From Shewanella donghaensis (GTDB lineage Bacteria > Pseudomonadota > Gammaproteobacteria > Enterobacterales > Shewanellaceae): a stretch of 64,000 nt of DNA. Shown one piece after another: positions 52,707 through 62,600 of this stretch. Every line of letters begins with the position of its first letter. Within the stretch, counting starts at the first letter, position 1. The stretch spans positions 620,001 through 684,000 of the forward strand of contig NZ_CP041783.1 of the NCBI RefSeq assembly GCF_007567505.1, written 5' to 3'. The position numbers and the translations under genes were made by a program. The notes beneath the pieces were generated by a model, which made no database searches, was not told the origin of the DNA, and saw only the letters and a list, made by a program, of their open reading frames with translations.

Positions 52707-54323
52707 ATGGATACACATATGATTGCTAGAAGTCACAGCGTTTTCTATTGTGCGTTGGTTGTTGCTATTGGAGGATTTATCTTCGGTCTCGATGCTGCAC
52801 TAATATCAGGTACCGTTAGATTTGTTACCAGTGAATTTGGTTTATCTGATATGCAAATAGGAACCGTCGTCAGTGCACCAGGTTTCGGTGTTATATTTGC
52901 CTTACTCGTTACTGGCTTTATTTGTGACAAAATCGGGCGTAAGAAAACCCTCGTGCTTATCTCCTTTATTTATATTATCTCCGCTGTGTTATCTGTTATC
53001 GCAACCAGTTTTGAGTCACTGGTTATTGCCAGATTTATTGGCGGCTTAGCATTCACGTCTTTATCCGTAGCTGCGATGTATATCGGTGAAATTGCGCCAT
53101 CACATTTACGTGGCAAGCTAGTATCAATTATTCAAATTAATATTGTTGTAGGCTTATCCATAGCGTATTTCGTTAACTATGGGATATTGTCTTTTTCAGA
53201 AAGTGGTCATCCATTGGTGACTTCATTAGGGATAGATACTCATACCTGGCGCTGGATGTTAGCTGTTGAAATAATACCGGCAATCATTTGGTTTTTCCTG
53301 TTACTGAATATTCCCCAAAGTCCACGCTGGTTAATCATGAAGCGTAAAGAGGTTAAAGCGAAAGAAATCATTAATCAATTCAACAATACGACTCATTGTG
53401 ATGATGAAATTGCACAGATTAAAGAAAGCCTTAAAGATCACGATGAGAAAGCCTCGTTCATTGAGCTTTTTAAAAGTCTATTTGATACCAAAGTTAGATC
53501 GGTAATGATTATTGCGTTGACCATTGGTATTGTTCAACAAATCACCGGAATTAACGCCATCATGTTTTATGCCCCCACGGTTTTTGAACAGCTAGGTATC
53601 GGTACTGACGCGGCATTTTTTCAAGCCGTAGTCGTTGGATTAGTCAGCATTGTATTTACTATTGTCGCTATTTTACTCATCGATAGATTAGGCCGCAGAC
53701 CATTGGTCATCTGGGGCTTAGCGACCGCAACAGTAAGTTTGTTCGCTTGTTTTTGGGGGTTCCATAGCGCGACATATTCATTAACCGATCAAGCATTAAT
53801 TACACTAGCTGCTGAAGTGAATATTGGCGATTTATCATCAATAGCTAACGTTATTTATCATAGTGATGTTGAATTTAAAGATGCTTTAATTCAAATCATG
53901 GGAGAATCCGATGCAAAGTTGTTCGAGAGTCAACTACTGCAAAGTGCTGCCACTATCAATGTTAATTTAATCATAGGTGGGATTATTGGCTTTATTGCCG
54001 CATTTCATTTCTCAATTGGGCCAATTATGTGGGTGTTATTTTCGGAAATATTTCCGACCCATATTCGTGGCGTTGCGATTCCAGTTTTTACCTTTATTGC
54101 AAGTTTCGTTAGTTATCTTGTACAACAATTTTTCCCATGGCAGTTGAGTGTATTTGGCGCAGATGAAATATTCCTGTTCTATGCAGTTTGCGGCGCTATT
54201 GGTTTTGTACTCTTATATAAAATCATGCCAGAGACCAAGAACAAGACAATTGAAGAAATTGAAATGTTACTTGCAAGAGAATCTCAACCTGAGAAAGTGA
54301 CTTTGCTCAAAAGAGAAGCGTAA
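52707..54323 (+). CDS. MFS sugar porter with a periplasmic insertion
   Basis: This inner-membrane sugar transporter of the major facilitator sugar porter family has 12 membrane segments. Its motifs are GFICDKIGRKK, PQSPRWLIMK, QQITGINAIMFYAP, LLIDRLGRRPL and the C-terminal PETKNKT. At 538 residues it is longer than the usual 450-490, because about 60 residues (353-412, acidic and helical) are inserted between membrane segments 9 and 10 on the periplasmic side. The second ATG at 52719 is also possible. It is two bases ahead of KDG kinase and probably carries neoagarobiose, galactose or L-AHG. Confidence 0.9.
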   Translation: MDTHMIARSHSVFYCALVVAIGGFIFGLDAALISGTVRFVTSEFGLSDMQIGTVVSAPGFGVIFALLVTGFICDKIGRKKTLVLISFIYIISAVLSVIATSFESLVIARFIGGLAFTSLSVAAMYIGEIAPSHLRGKLVSIIQINIVVGLSIAYFVNYGILSFSESGHPLVTSLGIDTHTWRWMLAVEIIPAIIWFFLLLNIPQSPRWLIMKRKEVKAKEIINQFNNTTHCDDEIAQIKESLKDHDEKASFIELFKSLFDTKVRSVMIIALTIGIVQQITGINAIMFYAPTVFEQLGIGTDAAFFQAVVVGLVSIVFTIVAILLIDRLGRRPLVIWGLATATVSLFACFWGFHSATYSLTDQALITLAAEVNIGDLSSIANVIYHSDVEFKDALIQIMGESDAKLFESQLLQSAATINVNLIIGGIIGFIAAFHFSIGPIMWVLFSEIFPTHIRGVAIPVFTFIASFVSYLVQQFFPWQLSVFGADEIFLFYAVCGAIGFVLLYKIMPETKNKTIEEIEMLLARESQPEKVTLLKREA

Positions 54324-54325
54324 CG

Positions 54326-55279
54326 ATGAAATCAATACTTGCTATCGGTGAATGCATGATGGAGTTAATTGAAAAATCTGATTCCTTATTAAACCGATCA
54401 TTTGCTGGCGATACCTACAACGCTTTGGTTTATGCAAAACGATATAACGTCAATAGTGACTGTCGCTATTTTACTGCGGTGGGCAATGATTCAAGCAGTT
54501 TGACTATGTTGAGTGCGTGGGAAAAACATCATCTCAATACAAAGTGTGCGTTAATATCCGCTTCGGCCACAATTGGGATTTACGCAATATCAACAGATGA
54601 TACAGGTGAACGCAGTTTCAGTTATTGGCGTTCACAATCCGCAGCGACACAAATGATGCGTTTAATGCCTTTAACAGAATTAATCAGCAAAATCGGCCAG
54701 GTTGATATTGCATTTTTTAGTGGTATTTCATTGGGTATTTTATCTGATGAAGATAAGGGGCTATTACTTGAATTGACTAAAAAGCTCCAAGAAAATGGCA
54801 CTAAAATCGCCTTCGACCCTAATTACCGACCCGCAATGTGGAAAGGCCCAGAACATGCCATTCATTGGCTTGAGTTAGCATATCAGCACTGTGATATTGC
54901 TTTACCAGGAATAGAAGAACATCAGTTATTACTTGGCCAAACCACGCCTATTCAAGTCATGCAATATTGCCAGTCTTTAGGCGCTAAAGAGATTATCGTT
55001 AAGTGTGGTAATGACGGTACATTTGTATATGAATGTGGCGAACTTATTGCACATCAAGCGTTTGTCGCTGCCCCAGTTCAAATTGATTCGACAGCTGCTG
55101 GAGATTCTTTTGCTGGTACTTATTTAGCAGCACGTAATATCGGCTGTGATATTGAGACCGCACTTGTCGATGCTTGCAGTGTTGCTAGAGAAGTCGTCCA
55201 GCATAAAGGCGCAATATTAGACATTGAAATATATAACGCGATAAATACATACGCTAAGCGAAGTCAGACTTTAATTTAG
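54326..55279 (+). CDS. kdgK: 2-keto-3-deoxygluconate kinase (PfkB family)
   Basis: KdgK phosphorylates 2-keto-3-deoxygluconate to KDPG, which an aldolase (not in the window) splits. The 317-residue protein has a typical KdgK N-terminus (ILAIGECMMELIE), a ribokinase-like sugar-binding region and the C-terminal signature DSTAAGDSFAGTYLA with the catalytic aspartate. It starts two bases after the porter stop, so the genes are translationally coupled. It receives the product of the L-AHG operon at 24.7-29.0 kb. Confidence 0.92.
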   Translation: MKSILAIGECMMELIEKSDSLLNRSFAGDTYNALVYAKRYNVNSDCRYFTAVGNDSSSLTMLSAWEKHHLNTKCALISASATIGIYAISTDDTGERSFSYWRSQSAATQMMRLMPLTELISKIGQVDIAFFSGISLGILSDEDKGLLLELTKKLQENGTKIAFDPNYRPAMWKGPEHAIHWLELAYQHCDIALPGIEEHQLLLGQTTPIQVMQYCQSLGAKEIIVKCGNDGTFVYECGELIAHQAFVAAPVQIDSTAAGDSFAGTYLAARNIGCDIETALVDACSVAREVVQHKGAILDIEIYNAINTYAKRSQTLI

Positions 55280-55398
55280 TGTTTAGTAGAAACATCATCA
55301 GTAATGAGTGCAGATTTCATGAGTTACTCAAGAATATTGATTTATGATTTTTTATTAAACACTTTCTAGTTGCTTAAGTAGTAAGGGAAACAAAGCAT

Positions 55399-56526
55399 AT
55401 GAGTTTACAAAAACCATTGAGCCTCGCGAGTCAACGCGCTATCGAACGTGGATACGATAATTACAATGCCGATTGGATGGTTGAGTTTGATGTAAGTCCG
55501 CTAAAAGGAGATTTTGCTTTTGAAGAAGGTGTGATTAGACGCGATCCTTCATCAGTGATTGATGTCGACGGTGTATTGCATTGCTGGTATACAAAAGGCG
55601 AAGGGCAAACCGTCGGATTTGGTTCTGCCAATCCTGCTGATAAAGTTTTCCCTTGGGATTTAACCGAAGTTTGGCATGCCACATCAACTGATGGCGAAAC
55701 CTGGAAAGAACAAGGCGCTGCTATAACCAGAGGTGAATTAGGTCAATTCGATGACCGCGCGATATTTACGCCAGAAGTTTTAGCGCACAAGGGCCGTTTT
55801 TATCTGGTTTATCAAACTGTCACCACGCCTTATACCAATCGTCAATATGAAGAAATAGCCTTAGCAAGTGCAGATAGCCCTTACGGGCCTTGGGTGAAAT
55901 CTGCAGCTCCGATATTAAGTCCGAGTAAAGATGGTCAGTGGCGTGGGGATGAAGATAATCGTTTTCATGTGACGAGCAAAGGCAGTTTTGATAGTCACAA
56001 AGTTCATGATCCCTGTTTAATCGTATTTAATGACAAGTTTTACCTTTATTACAAAGGTGAAACCATGGGTGAAGAAATGAATTTCGGTGGGCGTGAAATT
56101 AAGCATGGTGTCGCTATAGCAGACAACATTGAAGGGCCTTATATCAAGTCTGAGCTAAATCCCATTTCGAACAGTGGCCACGAAGTAGTTGTGTGGAATT
56201 TTGAAGGTGGAATAGCCTCACTATTAACGACCGATGGACCAGAAAAAAACACCATTCAATTTGCTAAAGATGGTCAGAATTTTAACATTATGGCGCATAT
56301 AAAAGGTGCACCTGAAGCAATTGGTTTATTTCGAGATACTGAGTCAGACGATACTTCAGTTAACCCTGATCATGCTAAAAATTATCAATCAGAAAAAAAT
56401 CAAAGACCTGGATTAACTTGGGGTTTATGCCATAAGTACGATTCATCCTGGAATTGGAATTTTATCTGTCGATTTAGTATTAAACGACAAGTGTTGGATG
56501 CCGGCACCTTTCAAAATTCTAATTAG
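55399..56526 (+). CDS. GH117 alpha-1,3-(3,6-anhydro)-L-galactosidase (neoagarobiose hydrolase)
   Basis: GH117 splits neoagarobiose into D-galactose and 3,6-anhydro-L-galactose. The 375-residue protein has no signal peptide, so it acts in the cytoplasm. It has the N-terminal family motif SxAxxR (SLASQR), a five-bladed beta-propeller with [24 protein letters not shown] and [19 protein letters not shown], and the conserved GHEVVVW region. It follows kdgK by 119 bases on the same strand and probably belongs to the same transcript. It links extracellular depolymerisation to the L-AHG and galactose pathways. Confidence 0.93.
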   Translation: MSLQKPLSLASQRAIERGYDNYNADWMVEFDVSPLKGDFAFEEGVIRRDPSSVIDVDGVLHCWYTKGEGQTVGFGSANPADKVFPWDLTEVWHATSTDGETWKEQGAAITRGELGQFDDRAIFTPEVLAHKGRFYLVYQTVTTPYTNRQYEEIALASADSPYGPWVKSAAPILSPSKDGQWRGDEDNRFHVTSKGSFDSHKVHDPCLIVFNDKFYLYYKGETMGEEMNFGGREIKHGVAIADNIEGPYIKSELNPISNSGHEVVVWNFEGGIASLLTTDGPEKNTIQFAKDGQNFNIMAHIKGAPEAIGLFRDTESDDTSVNPDHAKNYQSEKNQRPGLTWGLCHKYDSSWNWNFICRFSIKRQVLDAGTFQNSN

Positions 56527-56570
56527 ATATTACCAACCCTTTATCGCTGTATCACTTCGCCACAATAACC

Positions 56571-56607
56571 ATAGCAACATCTGTGATAATCAGATGTTGC
56601 TATTTTT
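56571..56607 (+). terminator. Rho-independent terminator after GH117
   Basis: ATAGCAACATCTG / CAGATGTTGCTAT form a 13-base stem with a seven-base loop followed by T residues, 44 bases after the GH117 stop. Confidence 0.88.
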
Positions 56608-56733
56608 ATACCTATATAACGGTGTTTAAATAATACTTAACTTTGGTGAATTGACTTCAACTAATTGTATTAATGTTATTTATATTGGCGTTTTTAATAA
56701 AAATAGACACTTGTAAACAAGACTGAGGAAAAC

Positions 56734-59106
56734 ATGGATAGACGCAGTTTTATAAAACTTTCGGCATTAGCGACTGGGGGAATATTATTTCCATCTCAAG
56801 CTGCTAGAGCTGCAGCTAATCGAAAATTTGTTACTAATGTCTCCCCGGTTGAAACATTAGTCAGCAATGTTCAACGACCTTGGCTTGGGTCCGCTTTTTG
56901 GGGAAACCGTTTACAAGATTGGCGATTAAACGCAGGTAAGATTGAATGTATTCGCGATGGTCGTGGTTTTGAAATGCGTACAGTGTCTATTTTAACTCGG
57001 CAATTAAACAACAGTATCAAGCCTGCACGTATACAAGCTAAAATCTCAAATTTAACTCCCACTAAAGCAGGCTTCTGTGGTTTTTTATTGGGTGCAGGTT
57101 CTAACACTTTAGATTACCGAGCGAGCGCATTAATCCAGAGAGCATCGGGTGAAAACGGTGGCTTTATGGCGGTAATTAACGAAAAAGGGGACCTCAGTTT
57201 TAGAGACTTTACCGACAAACAAAAACCGTTAGCCTTTGAGCAGGTTGTCAGGACTAATACTGTCAATATTGGCCAATTACATGACCGTGAGATAGTTTTA
57301 GATTGTCATATTGATCCAGTCTCTCAATCGTCATTTGATATCCGTTTGGTGGCAAAGGACAGTAAAACAGGTAAAGAGCTTGGATTTATTGTTAGAACAG
57401 GCGTTCCTAATGAGGAACTACTAGGCGGGGTGATGTTGTTATCATCAACGCCACCGAAACAAAGTGGCGCTCGTTGGGCATTTTCAGAGATTAAAACCGG
57501 TGGTGAAAAATTATCTCAGTTTGATCAACGTGCCATTGGCCCTGTTATGGGCTGTATGCATAGCGTAAACAAGTCAGTGTTAAAACTGAGTGCTCAATTT
57601 ATGCCTGTGGCAGAGCAAGAATATCAACAAGCTAAGTTAGAATACCAAGTTAGTGGCAGCAATGACTGGCATTCTGCACCTGTAGCTAATATGGAACCTG
57701 GTTACATCATTCAATACAGAGTGGATGATTGGGACAGTAGTAAAACTCACCACTATCGTGTGATCACAGATTCTGACTCAGACAATGTAGATGTGTTATA
57801 TCAAGGTCAGGTATTAAAAGATCCGGGTAAAACTAAGCCTTTGTCTATTGCTTTGTATTCATGCTTGGTTGCTACAAACCAATCGTTGGATATCGAACAT
57901 TATCAAACTAGATTGAAACAAGAAAAGCAGTTAGGCCGTTTCAGTCCTGAAAATATTTTGTTTCCTCACACTGAACTAGTGGCTAATTGTGATAGCCATG
58001 AGCCAGACATGTATGTATTTTGTGGCGACCAATTCTATGAAGCTACGCCTACTCAAGTTTGGCGTAGTCGGCCTGATTCACATTTAGACATGCTTTATCG
58101 CTGGTATCTATGGTATTGGACATTCAAAGACTCTATAAGAAATAAACCCGCTATATTGTTAGCTGATGACCATGACGTTTTACAGGGGAACTTATGGGGC
58201 GTCGGCGGACGAGACCCTGTGGTACTTGAAGGTGATAAACGCACCGAAGAAGACGGTGGTTATATTCAAACTAAATCACTTGTTAAGATGGTTTACCGAA
58301 TGCAGCATGGCCATAATCCAGATGCATATGATCCAACCCCCATAGAACACGGTATACCCGTGACTTACGGAGCATTTGTTTACGGTGGTGTGAGTTTTGC
58401 GTTAGTAGAAGACAGAAAATTCAAATCACGCCGTAATATCAATATCAAACCGATTTATGCACAAGGCGAGCTATTGGGTCACAGACAAGAACAGTTTTTA
58501 CGTGAATGGGCTGATATGGATAAAGGTCTACCCAAAATTTGTATTGCAGCTTCTATGTGGGGCTCACCACAAACCAAAAGTAACCTAGAACCGCTATTAG
58601 ATTATGACTCTAACGGCTATCCACCTGACGGCAGAACAAGAGCTGTCAAATTGATTAAAGACGCTGGCGCGGTGGTTATTTGTGGTGATCAACATTTAGC
58701 TATGATTGCAAAACAAGGTTTAAACACTTTCGACGATGGGCCATTATTTTATGCTGGACCTGCAGGAGCCGCCTTTTGGCAGCGTTGGTTTGAAGGCTTA
58801 GGTAAGCTTGATAATCAATTCAATAATGGACCCAATACGGGTAATTTTACTGATTCCTTTGGTAATAAAATGCGAGTATTTGCGGTAGCTAATCCCAAAG
58901 TAACCTATGATGATTTTAAGCAACAGACGGATAATTCATGGAGTAACTTTTTAGCTGACAGAAGTTTAAAAAGTGAAGGCTACGGCATTGTTAAAGTTGA
59001 TCACTCTGCCAAACAATTTGAATTTGAATGTTGGGAGTGGAATACCGATCCGCATAAAGGAAAGCAATTTTCGGGTTGGCCATATATTCATAAATTTGAA
59101 TCCTAG
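56734..59106 (+). CDS. Tat-exported PhoD-like metallophosphoesterase
   Basis: The 790-residue protein starts with a twin-arginine signal (DRRSFIKLS, hydrophobic core, cleavage after about residue 27). Residues about 40-250 form a beta-sandwich (concanavalin-like) domain, followed by a fibronectin-like part and the PhoD domain (about 365-770). The latter has metal motifs FCGDQFYE, LADDHDV and CGDQHLAM. PhoD enzymes are calcium/iron phosphodiesterases or alkaline phosphatases. The extra N-terminal carbohydrate-binding-like domain and the location between GH117 and a TonB receptor suggest it acts on a modified glycan, but no substrate is known. It has its own terminator. Confidence 0.82.
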   Translation: MDRRSFIKLSALATGGILFPSQAARAAANRKFVTNVSPVETLVSNVQRPWLGSAFWGNRLQDWRLNAGKIECIRDGRGFEMRTVSILTRQLNNSIKPARIQAKISNLTPTKAGFCGFLLGAGSNTLDYRASALIQRASGENGGFMAVINEKGDLSFRDFTDKQKPLAFEQVVRTNTVNIGQLHDREIVLDCHIDPVSQSSFDIRLVAKDSKTGKELGFIVRTGVPNEELLGGVMLLSSTPPKQSGARWAFSEIKTGGEKLSQFDQRAIGPVMGCMHSVNKSVLKLSAQFMPVAEQEYQQAKLEYQVSGSNDWHSAPVANMEPGYIIQYRVDDWDSSKTHHYRVITDSDSDNVDVLYQGQVLKDPGKTKPLSIALYSCLVATNQSLDIEHYQTRLKQEKQLGRFSPENILFPHTELVANCDSHEPDMYVFCGDQFYEATPTQVWRSRPDSHLDMLYRWYLWYWTFKDSIRNKPAILLADDHDVLQGNLWGVGGRDPVVLEGDKRTEEDGGYIQTKSLVKMVYRMQHGHNPDAYDPTPIEHGIPVTYGAFVYGGVSFALVEDRKFKSRRNINIKPIYAQGELLGHRQEQFLREWADMDKGLPKICIAASMWGSPQTKSNLEPLLDYDSNGYPPDGRTRAVKLIKDAGAVVICGDQHLAMIAKQGLNTFDDGPLFYAGPAGAAFWQRWFEGLGKLDNQFNNGPNTGNFTDSFGNKMRVFAVANPKVTYDDFKQQTDNSWSNFLADRSLKSEGYGIVKVDHSAKQFEFECWEWNTDPHKGKQFSGWPYIHKFES

Positions 59107-59125
59107 TTAGGCAAACTCATGCTTC

Positions 59126-59154
59126 AAAAAAGCCATCCGAGGATGGCTTTTTTA
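59126..59154 (+). terminator. Rho-independent terminator after the PhoD-like gene
   Basis: AAAAAAGCCATCC / GGATGGCTTTTTT form a strong stem with a minimal loop and T tail, 20 bases after the stop codon. Confidence 0.9.
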
Positions 59155-59503
59155 TGTTTATATTAAGCATCTCTGAGATGGTTGAAATAACAGTTAGCAT
59201 ACCGTGAAAAATATCTGTTAACATTTTAAAACAGCACATTAAAGTTTTGATTTTTTATATTCAATCTAATTAACCAGTATGTCCCTCTAGTTCTCCTCCC
59301 TCTTAAAGTGTAATCATCTACTGAATGGGCTATGTCAGCTAATTTAACTGTGTAAATAATAGTTGGCGTAAATGTCTTTAAAATCAATGTAAAGCAATCA
59401 CAAGATCAATGGTTAACAGTATGTTAATTACGGTACAATGTGAAAAATAACAGATAGAAATTTATAGAAATAATTAAATTAAATAGACTTAAGTTAATTG
59501 AAG
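59155..59503. other. Intergenic region before the second TonB receptor
   Basis: About 350 AT-rich bases hold no gene. Two GTTAAC cores (near 59217 and 59412) lack the full operator flanks; they may be weak extra sites or chance. Confidence 0.45.
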
Positions 59504-59550
59504 ATTGTTAACAAAATTATGTTGACAGTTATTCCCTTGATCAGTAATGT
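59504..59550 (+). promoter_or_regulatory. Operator and candidate promoter of the second TonB receptor
   Basis: ATTGTTAACAAA (59504-59515) lies seven bases upstream of TTGACA (59522-59527), which is spaced 17 bases from TAATGT (59545-59550). In this arrangement the operator is just ahead of the -35 element. Alternatively AAGATT (59502-59507) is the -10, giving the same overlap as at the other promoters, but I see no good matching -35. Confidence 0.6.
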
Positions 59551-59630
59551 CTGTAAACAGAGTTGCAACATTATATTAACTTTTGCAATTCCGGTTAGGC
59601 AGAAACACAAACGCTCTTGGGGGAGTAGAT

Positions 59631-62600
59631 ATGCCAATTAAGAAAATAAAATATAAGTACAGCTCTGTATATCTCGCATTGTTAACAGCAATGTCTATGC
59701 AGGTGGTTGCAGAAGAAAAAGCAACTGATGAAGCTGCAGAAGAAATGGAAGTGATACAAGTAAAAGGGTTGAAAGGTAGTTTAAAGAAATCAATAAACGA
59801 TAAACGTTTTTCTGAAAATTTAACCGATTCGATTAACTCCGAAGACATCGGTAAATCAACTGATCAAAACATTGCTGATGCATTATCTCGTGTTACCGGT
59901 GTCACAGTACAATCAGTTGATGGTGAAGGTTCGCGTATCACAGTTCGTGGTGCTAATTCACAACAAAACAATGTCAGTATGAACGGAGTACAACTCGGTT
60001 CCACAGATTTTAGTCAAAGTGTTGATTTATCCCAGTACTCATCTGATATTTTATCTAAAATTGAAGTGGTTAAAACACCCAGTGCCGATCATGAAGAAGG
60101 TGCATTAGGTGCAAACATTAACCTGATTACTAACAAACCGTTAGACATCAGCGATGACATTCGTACACTGACAGTTGAAGGTCGCTATAACGACTTAATA
60201 GAAGATGAAAACTACAAAATTTCAGGTACCATCTCTGAAAAGTTTTTTGATGAAACCTTTGGTGCTATTTTTACCGCAGTAAAAGAAACTAATACTTACC
60301 GTAAAGATCAGTATGCTGCCGATAATTGGGTATCTGAATACTCACATCTAGCAACAGATACTGAAGGTAATTTAGTTGAAGATGTTTGGGGTCTAACTAA
60401 TAAAAATACTCGTTATGAGCTTTATAATAATGAAGTAGACCGCATGAATTTTAACTTGGGTTTGCAGTGGGCACCATCTGATACCACAGAATTTAATTTA
60501 AACACTAACTACACTAAACAAGCTTTTGATAGTTCTATGCATGGTGTTCAGGTCCGTAGTGGCGCACAAGGCAATATGATCGAAGGTATTGACCCTGGAT
60601 TAGGTGGTGGGCCTTCACAGTGGACGGATCCACAACAAAGTTGGCACACCATTGATACTAAAACCAACACCTTTACTAAGTATTTAAATCGATTCGGTGA
60701 TGGTGGTTTATCGCAATCAGAAAATAAATATGATGAAGAGAACACCGTTATTTCTTTTGATGTAAGACAAGATATCACTGATAACTTGATATTAAATGCA
60801 GGTATTGGTTACTCTAAATCTGAACGAACACCTGATAACCAGGTTTATATTGCTTTGCAAAATTACAGTAATATTAACCGTTGGTTGATCAAAAATGTAC
60901 CCGCAACAGACATTGAACCAGTCGGATATGACTGTACTGGCGGACCATGTACCATCGTTGGTGGGAACGGTCTAATTGACTTTGGTGAGAATAATGAATT
61001 TGGCGATCCATTAAATGTTTGGGATAACTATTCAACCACAGGCTTTAATGCTGATGAATTAAATGCTCAGCATCTAACCTTCTTGAATCGCTCTGTCGTC
61101 GCTGTAGAAGATACTCAAAAATCAGCTTTTGTTGATTTTGATTGGATTCTTGATGTTGGACCACTGAAAAGTATCGAGTTTGGTGCTAAGTATTCAAATC
61201 GTGAAAAATATGTCGATAATCAGCAAAATGCATTTAACAGTGTCGCTGAAGGTGTTGTCGTACAAAACCCATACACAGGTGCGCCATCAGTACTCAACGA
61301 TGGTCTTAATTCATTAAGTGGTGACTTATTTGCTACTGACGAAAATTTCCCTGTTGATAACTTCATGTCCAGCAATGGTTACGGACGCGATTCTATTACA
61401 GATGGCTGGTCTACTTTTTCAGCATTTAAAGCATTTGATGTAGCATTGGGTTCACCCTCAGTCGGTTTTACGCCGGATGATTCAAATACACGCTCAGCAG
61501 AATTGAATAATTTCGCGACCTATTTAAAAGCCAATTTTGATTTATTTGATGGTCGTCTATCAGGTGATTTAGGTGTTCGTTACGTCAAAACTGAAGTCGA
61601 AGCTGCTGGTTCGTCAGGTGTTCAATTTGCATTTGACCCAGGTAACGTAGGACGGTTAATGGACCCATTCAAATTAGCTGAATTACGAGATTCAAGCTTA
61701 CCTGAATGTAGCGCTATCCCATTTTATGGCACCGACTGGAACGCGGAAACCCGTTGGGGACGTGTTGATGGCCAAGGCTATGACACAAATGGAACCAATG
61801 ATTTTTCTGATGATATAGCACGTGCTGACGAAGGTGCCTGTTTTGACCCAAATGCCGTTCAAGGCAATCCTAATGAATCAGATTGGTGGTTATGGCGTCA
61901 CAGTGATGTATCGACAGAGAAATATTATGTATATGGTGATCGCCAAATCGATGAAAATGGACAATTAATTGCTACTGAAGATAGAAGTAAACGTTCATTT
62001 GGTGTCACTGGTACTCATGATTACGATGTATTTTTACCGAGCATTAACCTTAATTACATGTTAATGGATGATACCGTGTTACGTTTTGCTGCGTCTAAAA
62101 CCATGGCAAGACCACAAATTGATTCGCTGCGTCCAGGCTTTAAAGTGAGTGAAACTCAGTGGGGTGGTTATAACCGTAATAACACCATAACGTTAACAAC
62201 GCCTAAGCTTGATCCACTCGAATCCATTAACTTTGATTTATCTTATGAGTGGTACTTTAACGACACTAGCATGTTGTCTGCAGGTATTTTTTATAAAGAC
62301 ATGACTAATTTTGAAGAGTCAGAAACTGTTGTAACTTACATGGATGACTTACGTGATGTTGGTTTAACAGAAGGTGATACCTACAACCCAGATGATTTAG
62401 TGCTCGTTGCCGATGTTGATAGTCTTGAGCAATGCATGCCTAAACGATTCCAGGGTAGCGATGAGTTTAGAGAAGATTGGATGTATTCTGGTGATCTAGA
62501 GCAAATGTGTGCTCAGTTCAAAACCACTCGAATCAAAAATGGTAAAGGCGCTACCATTCAAGGTGTTGAACTCCAATATATTCAAACATTCGATATGCTA

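Noticed and set aside
56710..56721. CTTGTAAACAAG before the PhoD-like gene
   Set aside because: It is palindromic but its core is TAAA rather than TTAA and it overlaps the ribosome binding region, so I did not count it as the shared operator.
56734..59106. Possible sulfatase
   Set aside because: No C/S-x-P-x-R formylglycine motif is present; the metal motifs are those of PhoD.
59678..59689. ATTGTTAACAGC, another operator-like match
   Set aside because: It lies inside the signal-peptide coding region of the second TonB receptor, where the codons for Leu-Leu-Thr explain it.
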